Of a stretch of DNA of 64,000 bases, positions 30,006 through 41,040 are shown in pieces. The stretch comes from Saccharina japonica. Taxonomy: Eukaryota > Sar > Phaeophyceae > Laminariales > Laminariaceae. Location: contig MEHQ01000463.1 in the NCBI GenBank assembly GCA_008828725.1, positions 520,866 to 584,865 of the forward strand, read 5' to 3'. A model generated the notes under the pieces. That model made no database searches. It had not been told where the DNA came from and saw only the letters and a program-made list of their open reading frames with translations. Position 1 is the first letter of the stretch, and every line of letters begins with the position of its first letter. The position numbers and the translations under genes were made by a program.

Positions 30006-31447
30006 CAGGGCTTGTCATGGGCCGTTTGTCCGGGCCGGGCTGAGCCGGGCCGATCTTAAAATTGTGACGGGCCGGGCCGGGCCGGGCCGAGACTTTTGAA
30101 AAAGTGATGGGCCGGGCCGGGCCGGGCCGAGACTTGAAAATAAATGATGGGCCGGGCCGGGCCGCCAACATTTGAAAATGTGATGGGCTGGGCCGGGCCG
30201 CGGCCCATCCCTTGAAAACTTGATGGGCCGGGCCAGGCCGCGGCCCATCCTCTGAAAAATTGATGGGCCGGGCCGGGCCGCAGCCCATCCTTTGGAAATT
30301 TGATGGGCCGGGCCGGGCCGCGGCCCATGAGATGTGGGCTCTACATGGGCCGCTCCGCCCGGCCCATGAAGCGGCCCATGTGTTTTGACGGGCTGGCCCG
30401 GACCGCTGCCCATGAGATATGGTGTGCTACCGATACTGCTACTACGGCCTCCACTGTGCCCATGAGGTGGCCCACGTGTTTCGACGGGCCCGCCCGGGCC
30501 GCGGCCTATAATATGTGGTGTAAAACTGCTACGGCCACGACTTTTTGGGTGTACTTGGGTTGCTGTCCGCCAAAAACAGAAAACGTTCGAACGATGCATC
30601 TCTGGCAAATCGCCTCGGGTACTATGATGCCTTCTGCAAATGTCGGATGGGAACCTTGGTGCCGTAGTGGGTGTACCGACGACACTTATCGCCGCCTCCG
30701 CGATACAGGCAGCATGACGCTCTTGCCTTGCTTCGTCCCACGGCAGCGGAATGTATTGCAGCAGTAGTACCGGGTGTTGCAGCAGCACGTGCTGCTGCTG
30801 TTGCTGCTGCTGCGGGTGTTTAGCAGCAGCACGATGAGGTGGTGGTCCGTAGTCGGGACGGAAGCCATGAGACAAAGTCGCTGATGGAGTAGATTGTGTG
30901 AGTACTCGTAGTAGGTACTGGTTAGGCGTGTCTCATCGGCCGAAAACCGCTGTCCCTCCAAATCCAGACGGGAAAATACGAAAATACAACAAAAAATCAA
31001 CTGAAAATTGTACCAAAAATACGCCAGCGTACACTCATGCATCGTATAGTACGGGGCAAGACATGGGCCGGGCCATGGGTCGGCCCGTCAAATTCACGGG
31101 CCGGCCCATGAAAACTGTCGGGCCGGCCCATATAGAGCCCGTGTCTCGTGGGCCTCGCTTCCATGTGATGGGCCGGGCCGGGCCGGGCCGAGACGTCTGG
31201 AAAAATGATGGGCCGGGCCGGGCCGGGCCGTGAATTTTTGAAAGTGTGATGGGCTGCGCCGGGCCGCGGCCCACCCTCTGAAAATTTGGTGGGCCGGGCC
31301 GGGCCGCGGCACATACTCTGAAAATTTGACGGGCCGGGCCGGGCCGCGGCCCACCAAACTAAAATTTGATGGGCCGGGCCGGGCCGCGGTCCATCATATC
31401 GAAAATTGATGGGCCGGCCCATCAGCGTGGGCCCATGACAAGCCCTG
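30006..31447. mobile_element. hAT-like non-autonomous element with GGCCGGGCC arrays
   Basis: It begins CAGGGCTTGTCATGGGCC and ends in its near reverse complement (GGGCCCATGACAAGCCCTG). An exact 8-bp target duplication, CTATTAAT, lies at 29,998-30,005 and 31,448-31,455, as expected for hAT. Subterminal arrays (30,028-30,505 and 31,062-31,440) consist of about 60-base units with tandem GGGCCGGGCC and CGCGGCCCA words in opposite orientation at the two ends. The middle, 30,520-31,050, is unique and contains a CTG/CAG-rich patch at 30,755-30,830. No transposase motif was seen; the 286-codon minus-strand frame is built from the repeats. Confidence 0.9.
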
Positions 31448-31455
31448 CTATTAAT

Positions 31456-32027
31456 AGCGTAAGCCACCTATCGCCATTATATATATGTATGGGTTGTATA
31501 TATACAAGGGCTCCGCATGGGTGCCGGCATTCGCAAGGCGCCACCTATCGAACAGCACAGCAGTATACAGCAGTTGAAGCTGAACAACACGCATTAGCTG
31601 CTGTTCAGGCTGTTGCCTTTGCGATGGCTGTGGTGTCGTTTTTGCGTTCGCAGGACCCGTATATCACACAGCTAGCAGAGGGAATTCAGCAGGTCTACTA
31701 CTACAGTACGTAGTTGTGACAGCTACGCGTACGAACTACGAGTACAGCCGTGCTGTATTTTTCTTTGTATATGCGTGTGTACTGTACTGCCGTACACGTA
31801 CTAGCTGTGCTGTTGTATACTGTTTGTACACTACTACGACTGTTGTTGTAGTGGGTGGGTGGATCGGTTGGTGCGTGTGTCGATGGGTTGGTGCGTACGT
31901 GGGTGGGTGTGGGTAGATCGGTTGGTACGTGGATGACTGCGTTCGTACCTGTTCGTGGTGGCCGGCTCTGTTTTGTTTTGTTTTGTCAGCTACAAGGGCT
32001 TCTCGTGGATGCCGGCATATATATACA
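31456..32027. other. Interval without recognised gene
   Basis: tacaagggct-gg-tgccggca occurs at 31,503 and again at 31,991, suggesting a small direct duplication. A GT-rich stretch (gtgggtggg, ggttggt) occupies 31,850-31,935. Confidence 0.4.
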
Positions 32028-32034
32028 AGTAGTG

Positions 32035-32574
32035 CAGGGGAGGGCGCATAAGTAATTTTCCGACACCTAACTGTCTAAAATGGTCAGAATAGAAAAACAA
32101 TCGGCACTGTGATCGCTGGGCGATTTAGCACAAAACAAGTTTTTTTTCTGATTTTTTACAAAAACCAATTACTTGTTTTTTTGTTTTTTTTTTAATCCTC
32201 CGGCTGATGGATAAAAAAAAAGCTTACGCCCTCCACACTTCCACGTCTCACTGCGTGTCATGTGTCAATTCACTCCCCTCGGAGGTATCAGCCCTTGGTG
32301 CCTACTACTCCGGAGACTTGAGCATGTTGACCCGACCTGACCCCCGAAGGGGCCCGGTGCGGTGGGGATAGCCACCCGATTGTTTAAAGACCCCCCCCGA
32401 GGCCCAAGGAGGGGAGGGGGGGGTCTTTAAAACCAAGTGATTGGCTTTTGGAATGTTTCAGAAAAACTCTTGTTTTGTTCTAAATAGTGCAGCGATCACA
32501 GTGCTTCGGTTGTGTTTCCATTCTGACCATTTTAGATAGTTAGGTGTCGAAAAAATACTTTTCGGGCGCCCCTG
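32035..32574. mobile_element. hAT-like MITE, 540 bp
   Basis: Left end CAGGGGAGGGCGCATAAGTA and right end CGGGCGCCCCTG belong to inverted repeats of about 118 bases that include tcgacacctaact, aaaatggtcagaat and cactgtgatcgctg. AGTAGTG is duplicated at 32,028-32,034 and 32,575-32,581. The centre has a second inverted motif, tttaaagacccccccc with ggggggggtctttaaa (32,382-32,434). No coding capacity was seen. Confidence 0.9.
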
Positions 32575-32581
32575 AGTAGTG

Positions 32582-34076
32582 TGTCAATATTCCTGATCAG
32601 TGGATCGCGTTATAGGGTGTGGATCGTGGCCAGTTATTATTTTGTATTTTTGTTTTGTCCGCGATACCGGCCCCGTCCTGATATAGTTCAGGGTACCACT
32701 AGCGAGCCCGTAATACATTCTCAAGTCACGGGCCGAATCCCGACATAGCCTGTGATGTTTTAATCTCTCGCGCCACCGGTGTGGCCCCGCTGGTGAGATG
32801 CCAATCTCACAGGTCGTCTGCCCGGCCTCGCCCAGATTGTCAAGATAGTTTGCTTCGTTTTTGTTGGCGCTGTGCCGCCTTCTCCTCGATGAGGTTTCGA
32901 GGCCGCCACGTGTTCGTTCGGCGGCGCCCAGCGGATGCTTTGGGGAACCGCTTGCTGTCCATAATCGGTGTACGCAGCAGAGTCAGCTGTATGATCTTAT
33001 ACCGGTCTTTGGATATGTATATACCGTTGGGTTGCGTGGATTTCGCACGAAGTATCTATATCAGGCGCATTTACTACGAAACAGTACGTAGCCACGACAA
33101 AACAAATGTTGCAGATTGCGATTTCGCGCTTTTTAGGTTGAAAACACAAAATGGTGTCAAGATTCTCGAGTTGTTCTTCGTTGATCTACTCGACATAACA
33201 AATCACCATTCAATAAAAATACAGAGTAGTAGTGGGTGCCTGCAGTTCATAAACTATGTGTCACGAAAAATGAGCTTAGATTGGCTCGTAAAATATAAAG
33301 CTTTGGTTCAGAAACACAGCTCACCAGTTCATTCAGTGCTGGATCGACTGTAAATCCTGCACAAAATAGTTAGATCGACGTCGGAAACAAAGTAACTCGT
33401 AGAGTCTGGACACCAAACTGAAGTTTCTCAACACCTGGAGCCCACTAAACTGTGCCTCAGATATGATATCATCTCGTGACATTTGTTTCGTTAGGAATGG
33501 CCCTCGCTACTATTAATAACAAGACAGAAGAGCAGTATATATATCGTGTCCTTCGAAGGTGAAAACTAATTTATTGACTTGAATTAGTGTAATTGTCAGG
33601 TCCCCTGGGCCAACATACCACACGTATATGTGGAAACCCCTTTGGTTATACGTCACCAAACCTCAAGGCGTCCGTCCTCTCTAAAGGAGCTCCCGTACCC
33701 CCACAGGGCTAAACACCCCGAAGGGCTTTTCTGTCCTTGTCTCTTTATCCGCTTAGGGCGTAGTGTCCCCTTCTCTACCGCGGACCACCATGTCGACGCA
33801 TGGAGACGGCAGGCGGGTGTTCTTCGATCACCCCCCTGGCCACTCTCTCGGTCTGTCTCGTCCCCTTGTCCGAGCTACACCGCTTGTCCATCCTTTTGCT
33901 GTTTACACGTGTTGCTCTCGGCGCGTATCGCCGAAGGCCGTGGTGCTCGTAACACCCGCGCAGCATATAGAAGCTTAGGCCCTACTAAGATTAGTATTAA
34001 TTAATTAAAAAATGGCGTTGTATCGTAAGCTTGAGTGAATTTACCAAACGGGGGCCGGGTGTCGTAATACAGTATT
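32582..34076. other. Interval with an unrecognised open frame
   Basis: A frame of 190 codons (32,781-33,353) opens with GTG and shows no domain. 33,600-33,990 is GC-richer and open in three frames, again without a recognisable protein. Neither is called as a gene. Confidence 0.3.
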
Positions 34077-34123
34077 ACCATAAACTCATTTCCGCAGGGA
34101 AACTACGAGTATGAGTTTATGGT
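34077..34123. repeat. 13-bp perfect stem hairpin
   Basis: ACCATAAACTCAT (34,077-34,089) and ATGAGTTTATGGT (34,111-34,123) form a perfect stem with a 21-base loop. Confidence 0.8.
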
Positions 34124-35904
34124 TGCAAATAAACCGTGCGCGTATTTGCTGGCGTATTTTTACTGTCGGTCGGGTTGCGACATTGACACGATATTCTTCC
34201 AGTAGAGTCTTCCACATTAGACCCATTTGAAACTCGAGCTTATGCCTTACCTGGTATGTCTTTCAAAAGGGAAGAGTGAGGCCATTGAATACTTGACACT
34301 ATAGAGCCACATTTCCCGCAACGTCTGAAACTCGGCATAGTGGTTTCTTTCAGACAGAAGAATCGAGAAAATATGAAACAACTTGGAATTAGATTCGGAA
34401 ATATCTGCAGAATATGCAACAGGAAGAGGATGTTTTTCTGGGAGTGGCCAGAAATTCACACAGAAACTCGAGAGCGGAGATGCGGTTTTTAAACAGCTAA
34501 AAATATATGAGTGCCTCGCCTTGGCCTCGCTCACGTCTTCGACGTGTGTCCCAGCTTGAGTTACGTAATAATACAGAACAACAGCGACACAGCAGGCCTT
34601 GCCCTTGAGCCACCGGATTACTACTGTTGTAGTCAATGCTTGGAAAATATTCGTGCGGGAGGCATGGTGAAGTGGTGCACCGTACGTACGTACGAGTAGC
34701 TATGGCCGAGGGAACCATGTTGTCATGCACGTTAGTTCAGAGTGGGCTGGAGACAAAAAACAAGAGCACTCGCGCGACGAGTGTATCAGCCGCAGTGCAG
34801 CGTTGACCGGGCTGGCAGCCATTGTGTGAGCGCTTGCCTCCCGCCAGTTGACCTTTTTGTTGGGCTAGGCGTTGGTGTGATGGTCTGTGTGCCGGGCTGT
34901 GTGGTGTTTGTTGTTGTTGTGTGCTGCGGGCTGCGGGTGTGTGTTCGATATAGCCGGGGAAAAGTGCAGGTCGATCATTTGTTTTCTTAATCCGTAGAGA
35001 CGTATCGGTTGAGTCAATGCGGGATACCTCTCACAGCCGCCGACATTGTTGGTGTCGTAGGGTGTGACGGCTGCGAGTTCATACTCCACCGAGAAGCGTG
35101 TTGTACTTAGGATGGGGATCGGGTTACATGGTGGAGCTGTGCGCTACTGCTGCAGAGCTGGCTGCTGCTGCTTGCTGCTGGTTGGTGCTGTGGTGCTGTG
35201 CGATCTTGCTTTGCACTCGCACGGTCACAACCCACAACATCAAGATTGTAGGATAAACTGCTGAGAAACTTCCCATTAGGTAAATCTTATGTACTTGGTA
35301 AAAAAAGTGAGCAAGTACATATTTTGAGAAGAGCCACATATCACGCTGGTCGCCCAGTGCTAGTTGGTACTCTTCATTTCTATCTCAATCCTTCCCAGCC
35401 TCCTCTGCACTTACAGTGCAACCACTCACTGCAACCACCCAACATGATAACCCTATTCCCCATCCCCTATCAATCACGTCAACGATTCAGTACCTCTCCA
35501 CAAACTCCAGATTTCCTTCGTTCAATCTTCAAAAAAATAAGCGCCTATTTTGGCGCCGTCTAAAACTCGATGTGTTCTTTTTTCGGGAAGAACCATATAT
35601 AAGCCCCTATTACGAGTTTCAAATAGCTCTATTGTAGTGGAAGAGTTTTCTGGGAATATTCCAGATAAAAAGGCGGGAAAACAAACCAGGCCTTTGGTGG
35701 CTCTTTTACTCTCTCTCTCCTGATCCCACCCGAACCTGATCCCACCCGGATATGATCCCATTTGGCACCCTGCTCCAATCCACAAGGTGCAGAAATATAA
35801 TTAGCCCTGCGTAGGAAGCGCCGCGGACCGTGAGCGTGAAGCGCGACACGTGAACGGTCAACATTCGTCGAATATTCTACAATCGCCGATTGAAAAAAAC
35901 AGGG
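34124..35904. other. Interval without recognised gene
   Basis: CTG-rich patch at 35,145-35,185. Short frames overlap on both strands without domains. Confidence 0.35.
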
Positions 35905-35990
35905 TCGTCGCAACCACCCTGGAATCGAACCAGCACCATATTTACGGAGCTGGGCACCATAGACCGCGGAGCTAAATCCCCGACACCACC
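35905..35990 (-). mobile_element. tRNA-like sequence, probable SINE head
   Basis: On the minus strand TTAGCTCCGCGGT resembles an A box and CTGGTTCGATTCCAG forms a T arm with B box. The acceptor and D stems do not pair, so it is not a functional tRNA gene. A third SINE family or a tRNA pseudogene is likely. Confidence 0.45.
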
Positions 35991-36084
35991 CCTACTACCT
36001 CAAGCTTTGTGTTTTTACCCATTTATTATAGTCGCAGTACGGGTGTTGGCAGCAAGTGAATAAGACAGACCCAAGTACTCATAG

Positions 36085-36410
36085 CCGGTCGCCCCGGTGG
36101 TCTAACTGGTAGCCACGAAGCCTTTTGGGCCGGTTGTCGAGGGTTCGATTCTTCCCATGGAGGTTTTTATTCTCAAATGACACCGACTGTCGAGAGCGCA
36201 TATTATAGCGTGGGTAAGCAAAATTCGACGAGAGTTGACGAGGGAAGAAAGTGCTGAAATCTTCTCGCGATAAAAATGCAAAGCAAGAACCGTAGTGGGG
36301 GAGGAGGGAGAGGAGCCTACTTTGTGACCCCGGATCTGAGTTACGACTAGGGAGGGAGAAAGACGGAAGTGCGAAGATAATGAATGGGATGGACAAAAAA
36401 AAAAAACATA
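36085..36410 (+). mobile_element. tRNA-derived SINE, family 1
   Basis: The head CCGGTCGCCCCGGTGGTCTA, B box GGGTTCGATTC and complete body are followed by gaatgggatgg and an A-rich tail. It is nearly identical to the copy at 44,624-44,943 on the other strand. Confidence 0.9.
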
Positions 36411-37984
36411 AAAAACAAAGTAATATTCCCAGACAAATCTTCCCCCACAATGTGTACCCAGCTCCAATATTGTTGGTGGTATTACCCCGCATTGTTATAA
36501 ATAGGAGTACCACAAACCACAAAGTGATACGTACGTCGTGGCAAAACGCTAAGTACCCCGACACAGGAGGCCCGGCCGGACACATTGGTCGAGGTTTGGG
36601 CTCGATCCGAGCTCTGTGGCTCGCGTGGCGGGCGCTCAAAGTTTTTTTTCGCGCGGGAGTGGATAAGACGATTTCCCTGGTTTTCTGCGTGAGGCCTTAT
36701 TTTGTACGTACGTGCCAGCAAATAATCAGACATACCACAGGTAGACAATAGAGCATGCAGAGAGCCAAGCACGACTGTTTTTTTTTCCGTCATGCGTTTT
36801 TTTTTGTGTGTTTCTTGCCGGGAGCACTGCTGGGAGCAGGCAAGAACACAGCAGCAGCACTGCAGAGAGCATGCTACAGCACAACCTCAATGTTACAACC
36901 CTGCCGCCACAGCAGGCATCACACCATGCATGCGCGTGCCATAAATCCGTGCGGTACAATAGTGGTGATTTGCGTTTGACGGAGCCTGCGATCTTCCAAA
37001 CTCGTGGTACCTGCAGATCGATGCTCATGTACGAATCTCTCCGCTGTCCCGAAATGTAATCAACGTTTGTTCATTAAAAATATATACCAACTGTCCTTAC
37101 ACTTCCGGACAGAGAGGTACAACACTGCCTGTGCGCCTCGGAAACAGATCTGTGCTGTGCACTACTTTGTTGTTGCTTCGACTCGTTGCTTTCATAGGAG
37201 CCAGCAATCCATCACCAAACCACACCACCACCACCACCTCTCTCTTGCTCGTTGCTGCTGTTGATGGGTTCCATGTGTCTTTCATGTGCCACGCGTGTGC
37301 CCTGCATGCTACATGCCGACGTATGAGAGCATACCGGTCTTCGGGCGGTTTTACCCCAAAAACGAACAATATTTATTTCTGGAAAATAATCATGTAACAT
37401 GTACGTATTATACGGTCCGACTACAAGTACGTGAGTTCGAATCCCGGACATTTCCTCTGTTTCCTTTCGTTGTTTGGCATGCAGGTATGTATACAAGTAC
37501 GACTACTGTTGTTTTTTTACTGCTATTTATTATGGAGCTTTATCTCTTTTAGCAAATGCCCGGGTACTCGCGAGGACAACTACAGCAGTACGTACGATTA
37601 ATACTCTGGGAATCTCTGTCATCACACGTAACGGACACGAATGGGTATCTTTAGGGCCCTCTGTAATTGTATGGCGCGTAGTATGCAATACTAAAACCCA
37701 TCATATATATAGTTGTACGTATGATAGGCAGTTTAACTGCTGTAATTATTATCATAGTAGACACTAAAAAAACGGCGTTCAGTATGTACACCCGACTGAA
37801 AGCCTAACAAGAAACAGCTGATATGAGTACCCGGATATTTTTTCAGGGATTTGGCAAGTACTCGTTGGCCGCGAGCACTCGCAGGGATACAACTGATTTG
37901 TTGTGTGTACCGGCAGTTGTGTGTGGGTTTTTTTCGTTCCCTCCCTTATTTCGTTTGTAGTACGTATATACGAGTACGGGTTTC
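36411..37984. other. Interval without recognised gene
   Basis: An isolated B-box-like gagttcgaatcccgg lies at 37,432. ORFs here overlap on both strands and lack domains. Confidence 0.35.
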
Positions 37985-38850
37985 ACCAAAAACGAAGTAC
38001 ATTTCCACCCCCACACAAATACCAAGTCGACTTCGATCCCGACACTAAACCACCCCCACCCATAAACGATAAGTTAATTTCGACCCCAACACTGAAATCA
38101 AGTAATGTTCGATCCCGACTCTAAAATCAAGGTTTTTTAGATGCCAACTCTAAAAATCAAGTTCATTTCGATGCGCCGACACAAAAACAAAGTCAATTTC
38201 GACTGACCACACGAACTCCAAGTCGATTACGATCCTCACACTAAAACATAACAATTTTGATCCCGACACTAAAACCAAGTCATTATCGGCCCACCAACAA
38301 AAACTATTAATAGCTCACTTACGATCGAGACACTAAATACAACAGCAATTACGTATGGTGAAGAAAGGAGTGAGATTTCACATATGAATACATCCATGTA
38401 GGTTTTCTTTTCGTTTTGGCTGTGGCCTTGATTTTCTTCTGTTCGAGGATGCTTATGAGTGTTCAATAAGGTTTTCTGCTTTAGGGAATTTTATGAGTGA
38501 TCAACGCTGAAGATCATGCTGCACATTGTCGGATGGCAAAGATAATAATAATAATAAATATTGAAGCTCATGCTGCATATCGTCGGGGGGCAAACGAAAT
38601 AATAAAAGCCAAATCGATTTCGATCCCTTCTGAAATCAAGTCCATTTCGATCCCCCACACTGAAGCAAGTTAATTTCGTTCATTTCCTGCCCGCACACAA
38701 AAAAAAGGGAATTAATTTCGTTCATTTCCTGCCCGCACACTAAAAAAAGGCAATGCATACCACCCACAAAAAAACGAGTCAATTTGGAACCCACACTGAA
38801 ACCAAGTCGTTTCCGGCCCGCTCACAAAAACCAAGTCAATTTATATATAT
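37985..38850. repeat. Degenerate tandem array
   Basis: A loose unit of about 30-40 bases (aagtc-atttcgatcccgacactaaaac) recurs with many changes. An internal exact duplication, gaattaatttcgttcatttcc-type, occurs near 38,670 and 38,710. AT runs close it at 38,843. Confidence 0.7.
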
Positions 38851-38885
38851 ATATATGTTGTTTGCTTTTCATGTTCGTCCTTGCG

Positions 38886-40370
38886 CCACTCCCCTAGGCA
38901 CGTCCCGGAGGGGAACCTTGTATTTCATATGGGTACAAGGTTTTTGCGTTTGACGACTCCCGCTCGTTGACGCGAGCCCACGGCCATGGTATGGTGGGCA
39001 GTTGAAGGGCGTGTGTGCGTGTACGACAATCTTACCAATGAATGGGCGAATGGAAAAGGCCATCATCGGGCTTGCATCCGGGCGTCGTAGAGGGGGCTAT
39101 GTACTGGATGGGTAGATGCGGAAAAAATGCATCGCTATCTTGTATATCATTATATACATATGTATGCATGTACTGTATGCTAGAATTATTATGGTACGTA
39201 TGAAGACAGACGTGTGTTTATCATAAACATACGTAAATAAACTTGATATAAATATCATATCATTTGCAATACGTGAGAGCTCGACGAAACTTTCGAAACA
39301 TGAGATCGGTACCTGCAGGTGAAAGACATAGGAAGGCTCTCAGCCTAGTCAGTGCATAAGTTGTAAGAAAGTGACCATTTCCTGTGGCTGGCCTGGGCCC
39401 AGGCCACCACTTGCTGTACGTACAGCAGTAATTGGGAAAACGTCTTCTCGGGGACCAACAGAGGAAAGTGCAGCATAAGGAAGTGTGCTTTCGCGCCCGC
39501 CCATAATAATAAAGTCAGCCCGACTTCAGGTATCTTGTGAGAGCGCCGGTACTGCTGTATACTGAGTAAGAAAAAAACTACGTGTTATTTTATCCGCCGC
39601 GAGAATGCCGTTTTGAGCATGCCCGAGAGAAGTGTTCCTTGGTGCTGGGGGGATTTAAAATACTTGGAGTCGGACGGACTATATGTATGTGTTGCGAAAT
39701 CATCAGCCTATCTATGGTTATGAGTTATGAGGTCAAGGGTCAAGATGAGGCAAACCGAACCCATCCTCCATGTATTGGCTATTCGTGCTCCACGCATTAT
39801 TGGCTATTGGTGCAAGTTCTCGTAGGGTCACCGTTTACAACCTGCATTGGACGGAAGAGGACCACAACATGGTGACTACAAAATGCATGCGTGGCGTAGA
39901 TAATACTCTTACTAACCTCAAGCCAGGCGATGATCCGACCGAGTCGAGCGGTGCACTCGCACGTACCCAGGCGGGGCAGAACGGGCTTCGTTTGGTGCAG
40001 GGGAGAAGGTCTCCGAGTATTGAATGCAAATGGCAAACCGGTGGCTTTGTACCACAGGTAGGTACGAGTAGCGTGTGACGACCGAGAGGAAAGGAGTGAG
40101 TGAGTCAAGGAGGGCAAGTTATTTTGGGACTTCTTTAGGAAATCGATCGAATCTACTTTCCCTTGCCCCAAAGTTTAGAAGGCCTCCTCGGTGATTCATT
40201 TGTTTACTACTGTAATTACAGTAGATGAAACTTCAATTCGATTCATAAAAAAAACGATTGGAAATCGATTCGATTTTAAACATGCGATACGGGCCCCAAT
40301 CGAGTTCGATTTGGTGGAAAAATACGACTCTGGGCTCTGTGGGTTTTATCGGCAAACCACGTAGTATGCA
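38886..40370 (+). repeat. Repeat family F3, left copy
   Basis: The interval matches the reverse complement of 46,964-47,208 joined to 48,081-49,333. A 102-codon frame at 39,770-40,078 differs from its mirror at 48,132-48,440 at only three residues, but has no recognised domain. It preserves the uninterrupted junction near 40,133 that is split in the right copy. Confidence 0.9.
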
Positions 40371-40735
40371 TGCAGAATATTCTCGGAAGAATGAGAGAAT
40401 GTGAGTTTTGTACGTACGTAAGAATTTTAGCCAATCATATGAATGCAGCGATACATCGTAGTATGAATCGTAGCCCTCGGTACACACCTGGTTCAGTGCG
40501 TAGTTGTGACCAGCACGTGATAGCGCAGTGCAGCAGAGTCAGAGCTACAAGTCCAAGGTGTGTTATAGGGTGTACCTGACCAATTCCTGTCGAACGCAGG
40601 TATGATACGACGCTGTGAGGCTGGCCAATGAGAGTTGTCCTATCATACGTAGCGTGTGATTTGTACTTGGTTTTGGTGCGTACCTACCTGTATTTGGTAC
40701 CAAATCGACCAGGTATACCTTATTTTGGCTAACAC
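40371..40735. other. Interval without recognised feature
   Basis: Nothing beyond GTAC-rich words. Confidence 0.4.
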
Positions 40736-40965
40736 CCTAAATAATATTCTGACCAACCTCAAGCCAGGCGATGATCCGACCAAGTCGAAAGGTGCGCTCG
40801 TTCGTATCCCAGGATGGTAGAGGGGGCTTCTTTAGGAGCAGGCGAAAAGGTCTCCCAGTAATAATGTAGAGTGGATGGCCAATTGCTTTGTACCACAGCT
40901 CGATAGCGACGATGGAGTGAAAAGGAGTGGGTGGGTCTAGGAGGGGCGCCCACAAAAATTGGAGA
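40736..40965 (+). repeat. Repeat F3, diverged partial copy
   Basis: ccaacctcaagccaggcgatg and gatccgac-aagtcga align with 39,915-39,950, and the similarity continues to a gtgagt-gagtctaggagg block. Confidence 0.8.
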
Positions 40966-41040
40966 GGGGGCGTAAAGTAACGCGGCCCCTGATATTACGA
41001 AAACGCCTCTGTCATCTCATGGTTGGTGGAATCAACTGCT

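Noticed and set aside
30015..30875. 286-codon minus-strand open frame inside the hAT-like element
   Set aside because: Most of its length is the GGCCGGGCC array read as Gly-Pro-Ala-Arg repeats plus a CAG run. No domain was seen, and parallel frames are equally open.
32781..33353. 190-codon frame as a gene
   Set aside because: It opens with GTG, has no recognised domain and no conserved copy. It could be an exon, but nothing supports it.
35905..35990. Functional tRNA gene
   Set aside because: Acceptor and D stems do not pair.
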